Below, piece after piece: positions 40,146 to 51,006 of a stretch of 64,000 nt of DNA; the stretch's first letter is position 1, and each line of letters starts with the position of its first letter. The position numbers were made by a program, and so were the translations under genes. Under the pieces are notes generated by a model that was not told the DNA's origin, searched no databases, and saw only the letters and a list, made by a program, of their open reading frames with translations. The DNA comes from Strigamia acuminata (taxonomy: Eukaryota; Arthropoda; Chilopoda; Geophilomorpha; Linotaeniidae). Where the stretch lies: contig OX442314.1 in the NCBI GenBank assembly GCA_949358305.1, positions 53,391,369-53,455,368 of the forward strand, written 5' to 3'.

Positions 40146-43100
40146 ATGGCGGGCACTACTATCGTGTCAGTAGTCTTAGACAGTGCGTCAACATTGCAAT
40201 TTACAGTAATTATAACCGCACTTGTGGTCTTCATATCGGTCGTGTATTACACGAGGTTCCGCAAAGCTTCGGACACGGGCAAAGGTATTTGATATAATTT
40301 AATCTTTCTCATTGATTTCCACATTACCGCAGACCACGTTGTGCACCCTCTCATTATCCGCTCACTTACTGCGCGCTCATTGGTCGAAAAAGCCGCTCAT
40401 TTATTTACATTAAAAAAAATTATTAAAATTTATTTTTAATAGAAAATTAACGAAAGTTTCTAGAAAAAATGACAGTAAAAAATTATAAAATATAAAATAA
40501 ATTCTGAGGTAAAAATTGTGTGAATTTGTTTTAACACGGGGTGTCGTCCTGTTGTTAGAACAATTAACTTTGGGTATCAGTCTGTCCAGTGAGTTAACAC
40601 GGGTTTTGGTCTGTATTTAGTGGATTTAGGTGAGGTATCGGTCTGCGGAGAATGTCTTTCGATTTTTTCGAGTTTATTTTCGATTCATTAACGATTTTTT
40701 TTCTCTTTAGGTCCGGCGAAGAAACGTTCAAAAGGCGAAGGAGGCAAAAAAGACGCGAAGAAAGGCGGGAACAAACAACCGAATCAAAACGAACGGAAAA
40801 ATCGTCAGCAACCGGCGTTTGCGCATCCCTGGACGGTAGGTGCCCTCAAAGGTCACACCAGCCCCGTCCTCGACCTCGACATCAGTCCGAACGGCAAATA
40901 CTTGGCCAGCTGCGCAGAAGGTAAAATAAAAGCAACAAAACGACATTTTTGTCGGTTTAAATAGACTTAGTTGAAGATTTCAAGGTTTAGTCGTTGTAGC
41001 GCCATCTCTAGCTAGATTTCCCAACTAAAAATGTTTTTTTTGTCTTTTTAAAAAATTTATAAAAATATTACAATTAATATTTTTTTTTTATCTGCAAAAA
41101 TTCTCATAAATGTATCCCACGTCTTCCATTTTTTTTTTTTTTATTTATTTGTTAAGCCCCACTTCCCCTGGACAAGAACCAGCGATCGGCTAAAAAAGAC
41201 GACAAACCGGTGGCCATTATTGCGGGCAACCAGAAAACCTGGGACACGACGAAAAAGCTACAAAACCCGACGATGGTGCCCCAAAACCCGACGAGATGGC
41301 CTCATAAACCGACAAGATGGCCCCAAAACCCGCCTGAATATCCGCTTTTGACGCCGAATATATTCCAAGAATTGGGTTTGACGCATGCGCAATTATATCC
41401 GAGATTTAAATCTCGAGTTGCGAAGCCGGAACAGCTCGAAATGTACGGATATCCGATTGATTTCCGCAACGGAGAGGCTTACATCGAGCCGCCATCTTTG
41501 AAATTCTTCAAACCAAGCCCTCAAGTACGACTAGGCCGGCCCAATCCACCCAACACCAACCCCATCGAGCTTAAAACCTGTTGTCGTTGTAAAACTCAAT
41601 TCATGACCACAGAGGACGGTCTAGTGGTCACACCGGAAGCGTGCGTTTACCATTGGGGCCGGACACTGCACACCGGAAAGGAAAATTGCGGTTCCGTGTA
41701 CACTTGTTGCAAGCAACCCATCGGTTGGCCCGGCTGTTGTACAGGCCGGTCGCACGTGAGCGTGGGCGTGCTGCACGGCAAGCTGGAAGGCTTTGTCAAG
41801 ACGAAACCTGGCGTCAAAATTCCGCACGACGGCAACTACGGCATCTACGCCCTCGATTGCGAGATGTGCTTCACAACTAAAGGCCTTGATTTGGCCAAAG
41901 TGACTTTGGTCAAGCCTGACGGCACGACGGCGTACGACCAGTTGGTTAAGCCTGAAAGTGAGGTTGTGGATTTGAACACCAGGTTTAGCGGCATTACGCC
42001 GGCCATATACAAGACTGCGATGAAATCGTTGCGCGAGGTGCAACGGGAGCTGTTGGGAATTGTTCACGCCGAGACGATACTCGTCGGACATAGTTTAGAG
42101 AACGATCTGCGCGCGCTGCGATTGGTCCATACGAATGTGGTCGATACGGCCATGGTTTTTCCGCATAACAGGGGATTTCCCTACAGGAGGGCGTTGAAAC
42201 ATATTGTTAATACAGTGTTCAGGAGGGATATTCAGAAGGTCGTGCATGATAGTGCGGAGGATGCGCGGGCCAGTTTGGAGTTGGTCTTGTCGGAGGTTCA
42301 GAAGGAAGTGGGGACGGAGGCGAGGAGGAAGTCGAGGCGGGAAAGGAAGAAGAAGAAAAAGGAGGCTCAGAAGGAACAATAAGTTTTTAATGGGATTTTT
42401 TTTGTATTTTTTTTCTGGGGAAATTAAGACGAGAAAGAAAATTGTTAAAACGAGTTTTGGGTGGTTAGAAATTTGTTAAAACGCGTTTTAAGGTGTTTTG
42501 AACGGCTAAAACGGAGTTTCAAGGTGTTTTGAACGGCTAAAACGGAGTTTCAACGTGTTAAAACGAATTTTAATGCTTGTAAAAAGCAAAAAACTCGTTT
42601 TATGTAGTTAAAATTGGTTTGAAGTAACATAAATCTGTTAAAACGAGTTATAAGGCCTATTTCAGCTGGTTAAATTGAACAAAAGTGTTAAAAGAGTTTT
42701 TTAGCGCGTTTACTTGATTAAAACGGGAAAATCTGGTTTAAACTATATGAAAACGAGTTTTTAACCGCTTAAGACGACATTATAGCCCTTTTTAATTGTT
42801 TTAAGCTCTTAAAGTGACATTTAAAGCTTGTTTTAACAATTGAAACGCATGTTAGAACGAGTTGTTGTTAACTGTTTGTCCAAAAAAGCAAAAGTGTTAT
42901 TTTTTTGTACTGTGTAAAAGGCGATGCTGCCGGTTAGAACTGGATGGTAGTTTTTAATTTATTTTTAATTTATATGCACTTTGATACTCACTTGAATTGT
43001 TTTTTCATATTTTTCTATGTGTAACGTGTAATTTATTTCTATTTATGACACTTGTTAAAACGAGTAACCCAATTGAATTGGAGAAACTCATTTGTAACAG

Positions 43101-46100
43101 TTAAAACGAGTATAGCGGCATTTTTTAACAGTTAAAACGAGTTTCAAGACTAGTTTTCAATCGTTTAAGGAACCAAAAGCTCATTTAGTGCAAAAACTTC
43201 TGATATTTTCAATGGCAGCCATTTTTGTATTTTTTTTTTAGCATTGTGCATGAATTTGATTAGTTTTGTCACAAAAATGTCTTCCAATCGTTGTGTATAA
43301 ATTGATTGTTTTGTTTTGTTTGTCACATTGTTTGGAATTTAGTATGTCTTGAAATTTTTCGTTTATTTTGCAACTTTTATTGTTAAATTCTCATCAATTC
43401 ACTCACTACTATTTTGTATAATAAACAATTCATGTTTCCACATCACTATAAAAATAAAAGTTTTTTATTATGAGTTTTCTTTATTTTTTTTATTTTTTTT
43501 TTATTTTTTTTTAGTTTTTTATTTTTATAATTCTGACAAATTAACTTGAAATCTTCACTGAGAATACACGATTGTCAAACCAATGGATTATTTATAAATT
43601 TTTTTATTTTATTTTATTTTTTGAATATTTAGATCGAACTATTTTGTTGTGGTTGACAAAATCATTTGGCGACAAAAATAAAAAGTTTGTATATTATTTT
43701 TTTTATTAATACTTATTTTTTATTTTCTAATAAAGGAAATTTGAATTTTTATTAGATCAATTAGAACAAATATAGAGTTTGATCACGCGACGAAGATTAA
43801 ATGGAGTCCAGATTCAAAGTGAGTGTTTTTAATTGTTAATTTTTTTCCATCGGTTATTTACCTGGACATTTATGAACAAATGTTTGCCTAGTGTACATTG
43901 CATTGTTGCGAAGTTAACCACACTGGGTTGGTCGTCGCTAAGTTCTAGGGAAGTCCTGTTGTTCAAAAAATACTGCGAAATCTAAAATTCAGAAATGTCT
44001 AATGCAATCAAACTTAGCGATTTGGGGCAAAATTGTTTAAAATTGCAAATATCTCGAGAACGAAAGTTCGGATTGTCAAAACCTAAACACCAAACGAAAG
44101 TGCAGAAAAAAACTGCACCAGAAATGTTAATTAAACAACACTATACTCTGGCCTTGTGTAAGTTTGGCCTAACTCAGAGCCTTTTCTCTGGTGTAGTGAT
44201 ACAAGAAAATAGATCCAAACACCAGGATTGCAACCGATCTACTGAAAATAGTAAGCAAACATTCTAAGATTTCTGGAAGAAGCAAGCAATAAACTATGAA
44301 CTATTTTCCCTGGTGGCAGCACAGAGTGAGTTATGAGGCTCGTTTCTGTTTTCCCGCCTTTTTAAAATTTCCGTTTTCCGGTACCAAAATAGCGGGTACT
44401 CCCGGGAAATCGGTTTTCCCGGGACCAAATAAGGTCAGGCGAGAGGTGACAAAAAATGACAAAAAATGGCCTTTTTTGTCTAAAATGGCCATTTTTAGCC
44501 ATTTCTAGCCATTTTTCATGGTAAAAATGGCCATTTTCCTTCAAAAGTTGCCGTTTTTGGTCAAAAATGGCCATTTTTCGTGAAAAATAGCCATTTTTTG
44601 TGAAAAATAGCCATTTTTTGTGAAAAATAGCCATTTTTTGTTAAAACTGGCCGTGTTTGATCAAAAATGGCCATTTTTAACCATTTTTTGTTAAAACTGG
44701 CCAATTGTAGCCATTTTTTGTTAAAAATGGCCATTTTTATCATTGAAACATTACAAAATGTAACGAATTTTTGACGGAACCGGTTTTTCTCCAATTTCCC
44801 ACTTCCCGGTACCGTGATTTCTCAACGGGATTCCCGGAAAATCGTACCCCGGTTTCCCGGTACCGAAACCTTAAACAACACTGCCCTCAACAAATGATTA
44901 CCGTACTGCCTCGATTTAACGCCGGGGCGTTTATTTACTTTTCCAAGTCGACCCCTCCGGCGATTATTCAAAGCCCGGCGATTATTCGCGCCGGGCGTCT
45001 AACGAAAAAAAAAGGTTTTTTTACTGCCGCCACCCAATCATTTACGTTAAATTACCGTATATTCGTCTAAAAAACGTTTAAAACCGGCGTTTAAACAAAC
45101 CCGGCGTTTATTTAAGGCCGGCGTTTATTGCCTTTTCGTTCTGAGTTTGCCCGGCGTTTAATCAGGAGCCGGCGTTTAGATACGACCGGCGTTAAATCAA
45201 GGCAGTACGGTAATGTATAGTTGTATACCGTATTTAATTGAATAGTAGCTGCATTCAAAAACTCTAAAACGCTCCTAAAACTCGTTTTGTGTGATTCAAT
45301 GGGAATGACGTCACGTACAAACACGAAACAAGTTTTGCATACGTTTTAGAGTTTTTGAATGCAGCTAGTGTGTAGGCTAACTTTTTTTGAGACTTCCTGT
45401 ATTGTCAGCCGGGTTTTATTTGGGCAACCCGGCATAAGAAACATTTGCTCACCAAGGTTGATTGATAAATATAAATAGAAAGTAAACTAAAGAGTTAGAG
45501 GAAATGCTATTGACTGATGAGTTTATTATTACATGGCATTAAATAAGCCTTTGCTGGTTATTTGTAGGGCTTTTATAGTCGCTTTGGCGAATGATAACAA
45601 CCTTCAAGTGTTCAAAGTAACCAAAAAGAATGACGGAAGCTTGGGAAGTAGTCAACCTGTTCTAACATTCCCAACCGTAAGTTTTTATTTATGGTTTATT
45701 TCATTTTCATTAACTATTTTTTAAATATAGAAGCATGGGAGTGATATCATTCAAATATCAATTGCAATATCAGGGAAATTCATCCTCACCGCTTCTAGTG
45801 ACACCACAATCAAACTGTGGAGTATAAAGGGTTCAGCTTTGAGTACAATTGATAATCATCAGGTGAAAACCTTTTTCGCTGCAATCTCGCCTTGTGGAAG
45901 ATTTATTGGCTCCTCAGGTAAAGCTCATTCTTGCATAGGAAACTGATAAAGTGATAATACTAATCATATATTTTGATATTTTTAGGTTTTACACCGGATG
46001 TGAAGGTGTGGGAAGTAAAATTCACCAAAACCGGGGAGTTTAAGGATGCCGAACGGGCTTTTGAATTGAAGGGACATGCGGCTGCAGTTTATAATTTCAG

Positions 46101-48250
46101 CTTCAACTGCGACTCTTCGAAGTGAGTGTTATAGGTTCCTTTAAAAACACGGAGTTTTTGCGAAGTCGGGTCACTTCATTGAATCCCGTTTCATCAAACA
46201 ACGTTTTTTTTCGATGAAACGTACCATTTTTTTAATATTTTCGATGAAACGGTACAGTAAAAAAATCCCAAAACCAAACTAAACCTGACTTAACCTGACA
46301 TAACCTGACCTGACCTGACCTGACCTGACCTGACCTGACCTGACCTAACCTAACCTGACCTAACACAACCTAAAACAACCTAACCTAACCACGTAGCCAC
46401 GTGAATAACATCCCCAATGAAGGCCGAAAATTCGATGAAACGTACCGAGCGGAATTTAAATTCGATGAAACGACCCTCGTTTTCCCACATTTCAAGAAAT
46501 GGTAAAAAATTAGAATTTGATGAAACGGGATTCGATGAAGTGATCCGACCTGGTTTTTGCATGTGATGAGCATTAACATAGTGCCAATATGGTGGCGGTA
46601 ATTAAAACAATTTAAATACACATACTATACTCTAAACCGATACAACGTTGACCTAACACCAGCTGTATCACTGGTGTAGTGGCACAAAAAAGTAGCACAT
46701 AACACCAAAATTGTAATCGAACTCCAGACATCGTAGGGAAACTACGCTAACATTTTTTGATGGAATAAAAACAAGCAAAACAGCAGGTTTAGCAAATTAA
46801 ATAAACATTTTATTACCAATTAAATAAAATCCAACATTCTAATCACTTTATACACTGAAATTCATTGAAAATAAACAGATCTACTTTTCCGCGTAGTAGA
46901 GCACAGTCCACAGTTAGGTGTAATCCGGCTCAGCCAATTGGAAATAGGTCAACGTTGTATCGGTTCAGAGTATACCTTCAATTTTACTGTTCGATGCATC
47001 CCTATAACATTTGCTTTAGGGTTTCTGTTTTCCCGCCCTTTTCCGGTTCCTGGTTCCCAGTACCAAAATGGCCGGTACTCCCGGGAAATCGGTACGTCCG
47101 GGACTAAAATAAAGGCAGACGATGTTCGTCAAAATTGGCCATTTTTAGCCATTTATCATTGTAAAAATGGCCATTTGTAGCCATTTTTAGCGGTTTTCAT
47201 AGTAAAAATGGCCATTTTTAGCCGTTTCCATAGTAAAATGGCCATTTTTAGCCGTTCTTCGTCAAAATAGCCATTTTTAGCTATTTTTCATGATAAAAAT
47301 GACTATTTTTAGCCATTTTCATGTTAAAAATTGCAGTTGTTTGTCAAAATGACCATTTTTAGCCATTTTTTTTAGTAAAAATGGCTTTTTTTGTAAAAAT
47401 GGCCATTTGCAGCCATGTTTCATCGTAAAAATGGCCGTTTTTCATCAAAAACGACCATTTTCATTGTTGAAACTTTATAAAAATGTAACGTTTCAATGAC
47501 GTTTTGACGGAACCGGTAATTTTTGAAATTTCTCGGTTCTCGGTATCGAGATTTCTCGTCCGGTTTCCCGGGAAATCGGTACCCCGGTTTCCTGGTACCG
47601 AAACCCTAATTTGCTTGTGGTTTATTTCATCACAATATTTTCTTTTCCTAAGAATTGCAACGGTGTCCAAAGACGGAACTTGGCGCTTGTGGGCCACTAA
47701 TGTTGAATACAAGCTAGGCCAAGATCCTTTTGTACTAATCAACATGCCATTCCCACACACCGGTCCAAGCACCATTGCCTTATCGCCAGATTCAAGAACC
47801 GTTGCCGTAGCGAGCGGACACAACATCTACGTGTATTCAGGGCTCACGGGCAAAGAGGAAGGACGAATTGAAAATGCTCACGAAGGTAACGTTTTCGAAG
47901 CAAACAATATCTGTATTTCTTACATATTTTTATGTTGTTGTAGCAAACATATGTTCACTCATGTTCGATCAGGAAAACAAGTTGTTGATCTCGACCGGCG
48001 ATAAAGTGGTTCGTATTTTCCACAATGTGGTTGGTTATCGAGAAACTATCAAAGATTTGGAAGAGAAGCGGCGTAAAGCGACCGGGTCTACCAAAGACCG
48101 TTTGCTGAAACAAATAAATGAAACCAGGTAATTTAAGTGCAGCCAGAAAATAGATTTGTGTTAATTCTGTCGTTTGTTAAATACTATAATGGATTTTTTT
48201 ATATTTTTTTTTTCAGAGCTGCCTTAAAATCCATTCTCAGCACTAAATGA
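40146..48250 (+). CDS. TBL2: TBL2 (transducin beta-like 2), WD40 ER-membrane protein
   Basis: Exons found: 40146-40284, 40711-40920, 43756-43818, 45568-45676, 45731-45917, 45986-46121, 47653-47885, 47944-48127, 48217-48250, all GT/AG with consistent phases except between the second and third. Exon 1 encodes an N-terminal membrane anchor (LQFTVIITALVVFISVVYY). Exon 2 has a basic linker and the first WD blade (ALKGHTSPVLDLDISPNGKY). Later exons follow human TBL2 closely: FDHATKIKWSPDSK, ISGKFILTASSDTTIKLWS, FAAISPCGRFIGSSGFTPDV, SKDGTWRLWATNVEYKLGQD, STGDKVVRIFHNVVGYRET. Phase needs one exon of length 3n+1 (about 50 nt, expected DRTxxxW motif) between 40920 and 43756; I could not find it. The found exons total 1295 nt, about 432 codons; human TBL2 is about 447. 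TBL2 is known as a PERK-interacting ER protein. AATAAA at 48266. Introns hold many MITEs. Confidence 0.93.
41156..42382 (+). CDS. REXO1: REXO1-like DEDDh 3'-5' RNA exonuclease inside a TBL2 intron
   Basis: The frame is open from 41156, first ATG 41273, stop 42380-42382. The middle has a Cys/His-rich region typical of REXO1 (CCRCKTQF, YHWGRTLHTGKENCGS, CCKQPIGWPGCC). The exonuclease domain has Exo I YALDCEMCFT, Exo II GHSLENDLRAL and Exo III HDSAEDARASLEL, so all DEDDh residues are present. It ends with a KSRRERKKKKKE tail. Exonucleases of this family trim RNA 3' ends. Full REXO1 is much longer; this copy has only the C-terminal part, preceded by an acceptor-like TTAAG, so it may be a truncated retrocopy or a nested single-exon gene. 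Near the start a 24-bp-type tandem gives NPTRWPQ-like repeats. Same strand as TBL2. Expression unknown. Confidence 0.88.
   Translation, partial: APLPLDKNQRSAKKDDKPVAIIAGNQKTWDTTKKLQNPTMVPQNPTRWPHKPTRWPQNPPEYPLLTPNIFQELGLTHAQLYPRFKSRVAKPEQLEMYGYPIDFRNGEAYIEPPSLKFFKPSPQVRLGRPNPPNTNPIELKTCCRCKTQFMTTEDGLVVTPEACVYHWGRTLHTGKENCGSVYTCCKQPIGWPGCCTGRSHVSVGVLHGKLEGFVKTKPGVKIPHDGNYGIYALDCEMCFTTKGLDLAKVTLVKPDGTTAYDQLVKPESEVVDLNTRFSGITPAIYKTAMKSLREVQRELLGIVHAETILVGHSLENDLRALRLVHTNVVDTAMVFPHNRGFPYRRALKHIVNTVFRRDIQKVVHDSAEDARASLELVLSEVQKEVGTEARRKSRRERKKKKKEAQKEQ
42383..43755. repeat. TBL2 intron rich in GTTAAAACGAGTTT motifs
   Basis: At least twelve full or near copies of GTTAAAACGAGTTT lie between about 42440 and 43145, irregularly spaced. 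The rest is AT-rich with long T runs. No exon was recognised here although one TBL2 exon is expected. Confidence 0.55.
44343..44880. mobile_element. hAT-type foldback MITE (diverged) in TBL2
   Basis: The outer parts (GTTTTCCCG, GGTACC.., CCCGGGAAATCGGT and complements) match the ends of the element at 47017-47608. The centre is a GGCCATTTTT/AAAAATGGCC palindromic tandem array. Confidence 0.75.
44898..45213. mobile_element. MITE of GGCGTTTA repeats in a TBL2 intron
   Basis: Ends TTACCGTACTGCCTCGATTT and its near complement AAATCAAGGCAGTACGGTAA. The body is an array of CCGGCGTTTA-type units in both orientations. Same family as 29881-30038 in pins. Confidence 0.8.
45244..45370. mobile_element. 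Short MITE, TAGCTGCATTCAAAAACTC ends
   Basis: A 127-bp palindromic element; the ends are inverted copies through CTCTAAAACG. Same family as the nested pair at 34879-35583. Confidence 0.75.
46165..46550. mobile_element. MITE holding telomere-like pentamers
   Basis: Ends GTCGGGTCACTTCATTGAAT and the complement of ATTCGATGAAGTGATCCGAC, followed by TCCCGTTTCATC. The interior holds repeated GATGAAACG motifs and, at about 46283-46390, an array of CCTGA and CCTAA pentamers (TCAGG/TTAGG on the other strand), with at least eight consecutive CCTGA-type units. Confidence 0.75.
47017..47608. mobile_element. hAT-type MITE with perfect 8-bp duplication in TBL2
   Basis: The element runs TAGGGTTTC...GAAACCCTA, flanked by ATTTGCTT on both sides (47009-47016 and 47609-47616). 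The centre is an array of AAAATGGCCATTTTT palindromes. It lies just upstream of the TBL2 exon starting at 47653. Confidence 0.9.
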
Positions 48251-49604
48251 ACATTTGAACACTGAAATAAACTGAAACAATATTTTCAGGATAATTGTAG
48301 CGTGCCTTTAATTAACACACCCATTCACACCACATTTTTATCTTAAGGCGAGTAAAGGAAAAAATGAGGTGCACTTAAAAGTGAATTTTAAGGTCACCAC
48401 TAAGGGTGGGTTTGGATCGGTTTAGATCGGTTTTTTAAAAAATCCGATCCAATTAAAAAAACTGCGGATGGGTAAATTGATTATTCAATCCTATCTGAAA
48501 AAAAAATGGCGTTCTATCCAATCCTATCTGCATTCAATTCAAACCGAATGCGCATTTCGGATCGGATTACTTACCCCTTTTTATAATAAAAAAGGAGTCG
48601 CCATCGTCAAAAGAAGTGTTGAAAATGTTATGTCACAAATGGACGGCCGTTTTGGCGGGCATGATGTATTTCATTGTGAAGAGCAGGTGGAAGATGAATG
48701 ACAAAAGCTATGAATGTTAGGTTTATGGTAATTGGTAATTTGGTGAAATATTATAATTCAAATGACCATCTAATCTACCAATTTTGAAAACATGTTTTTA
48801 GAGAAATGCCAAAAACAACCCGAACAACATGAATAATTTAATTGTTTTGCAAAAAAAAAAAAAATTCAAAGTAATAAGTTTGTTATTTTAAAAAGTGAAA
48901 TGCACAAATAAAACCAAAAAATCAGCATTTGTTGAATTTAAGAATTATAAACAGAATGTATGAAACAAACGTTTTTAAATTTCTATTCCGGCTTAAAATG
49001 CTTTTTCTCCAGAGTGGTTTAATAAATGTGTTTTTAAATTCCCACTTTGATTGCAAGAATAATCACATAAATGACACTTGAATGGTTTTTCTCCTGTGTG
49101 GGTTAAAATACAAAATACAAAATGGATCGATTTTTTCGCGCACTAGTTTTTGCCACACAGCCACAACTTTGTCCATTCAAATCCTTTTGTTTTAAAGGTA
49201 ACAAATTTTATACCATCAATTATTATTATTTTTTTTTGCTGATCAATAACAGATGTCCCGACACTCTTCGAAGGACGCGGCCATATTTAGTGCACTCATA
49301 GTAAAATTAATTTTTTGTTTTTAGGATAAACCTTTTCACCTTTGTCGTTATTTTTTTAAATCTTATTTCGTAGTGCGAGGAAACAGACAGATTAAGCAAA
49401 ATAATAATAATAATAATAATGGTTTCAGGGAAAACTAAAAATTTTAGAAAATTATAGCATAATTGAAATTTGAAAAAAAAATTACACACATTTTATTGTT
49501 TAAAAAAAATTGGAAATAGTAGGAAATAACAGCAAGCTGATGATTATAACTTTCAATTTTATATATCTTGAGTGAATCAGCAAGCTTAACCCTCAACAAC
49601 AACA
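48251..49604. other. TBL2 3' flank, mostly non-coding, zinc-finger remnant
   Basis: After the TBL2 polyadenylation signal there are GATCGG-rich repeats (48410-48460) and AT-rich DNA. The only recognisable coding piece is the C2H2 zinc-finger remnant listed separately. The ORF 48468-48701 is not supported. Confidence 0.4.
48975..49110 (-). pseudogene. C2H2 zinc-finger gene fragment
   Basis: The minus strand encodes a linker and one finger, [14 protein letters not shown], then [17 protein letters not shown] and SGEKAF, giving C-x2-C-x12-H-x4-H. The upstream adjoining sequence is also present, diverged, at about 53832-53900, so a zinc-finger 3' end with its flank has been duplicated. Too short to be a working gene. 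Confidence 0.75.
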
Positions 49605-49680
49605 AAATCTACCAATTTTAAATGGCAACTTAAATTTGACCAAGTAGAAATGTGGACTCAATTAGAAAAAAATGTATATA

Positions 49681-50429
49681 CAAGGTGTCCCAAATGAACA
49701 AAGCCAGTCAAATAACGAAAAGACCATTTGAGTGAGATGAATGAAACAAATGTAGTACTAGTAAACTAAGTGAGGGCATTTCAAAAATGTTAAAAAATTT
49801 TACCTCTGACCTTTTCTTCAAGGTCATTCCATTTCTAACTTTTAAACTAAGACTGGTAGAGCAAAATTCTCAATTGAAAAAAGAAAGAGCACCTCCTTTT
49901 TAGTATAAAACTGCTCATCAAATTTACTCTGACACAATAACAGATAAAATTATTAAAAAAATAAATCGTGAAAAAGTCAAACCATTCCAAGAAAAGTGCT
50001 TTATTTTGCTGACATTCTAAGTACCACTATGCAGTCATGAATTGTTATTGATTTAACTGATATTTTAAATGATATTTAACAAATAAAATTATGAAAAAGT
50101 CAAAAATACAAAAACGAAAACCAAGATCAAGTCTTTTTTATGATTTATTTTTTTTTGTAATTTTATCTGTTATTGTGTTGGAGTAAGTTTGATGAGCAGT
50201 TTTATACTAAACAAAAGGTGCTCTTTCTTTTTTCAATTGAAAATTTTGCTCTACCAGTCTTAGTTTAAAAGTTAGAAATGGAATGATCTTGAAAAAAAGG
50301 TCAGAGGTCAAATTTTTTCACATTTTTGAAATGCCCTCACTTAGTTTACTAGTACTACATTTGTTTCATTCATCTCACTCAAATGGTCTTTTCGTTATTT
50401 GACCGGCTTTGTTCATTTGGGACACCTTG
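49681..50429. mobile_element. Foldback MITE A with about 300-bp inverted repeats
   Basis: Ends CAAGGTGTCCCAAATGAACA and its complement, flanked by TA. The arms pair for about 300 bases with few mismatches around a non-coding centre (49990-50130). TA duplication and CAnGGTGTCCC ends suggest a Tc1/mariner-related origin. Confidence 0.88.
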
Positions 50430-50438
50430 TATAATATA

Positions 50439-51006
50439 CAGGGTGTATCAGAATTCATGTTACACAGAAATAGGGGGTATAGAGAGGGACCAGGAGATCA
50501 CGTTTCCACTAATCAAAAATTCCAAAAAAATTTCCTATTTTGTTACAACCCAAAAACAATGGAAGATTTCAAATATCTGGCGTCACGCATATCGCCCACA
50601 TTTGCCAGGTTAAAGCGTAATTCTCAAATAAAAAGACACAATCGGTAGCCAACAGCAGAAGTTTATTACAAGAGATGCTCTACATGTCCAAATGCGCAGC
50701 TTGGCAAATAATCTAAAAAAATTAATCTTTTACATAAATGATTTGTTTTAGTTTTTCTGGATTTTTGGGTTTTTTTATGATTCTTTAACATTAAAATGAT
50801 AGGTTTGTATCTTTTTATTTGAGAATTGCGCTTTAACCTGGCAAATGTGGGCGATATGCATGTTGCGATATTTGAAATCTTCCATTGTTTTTGGGGTTGT
50901 AACAGTGTGGGAAATTTTTTTGGAATTTTTGATTAGTGGAAATGTGATCTCCTGTGTCTCCTCTATACCCCTTATTTCTGTGTAACATGAATTCTGATAC
51001 ACCCTG
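50439..51006. mobile_element. Foldback MITE B with about 200-bp inverted repeats
   Basis: Ends CAGGGTGTATCAGAATTCAT and its complement, flanked by TA. The arms run 50439-50640 and 50810-51006. It begins 9 bases after MITE A ends. Related but distinct termini. Confidence 0.88.

Noticed and set aside
41621-42091. Minus-strand 156-codon ORF
   Set aside because: Shadow of the REXO1-like exonuclease frame.
44362-44794. Two overlapping minus ORFs with KNGHFxxK repeats
   Set aside because: By-products of the GGCCATTTTT palindrome array of a MITE.
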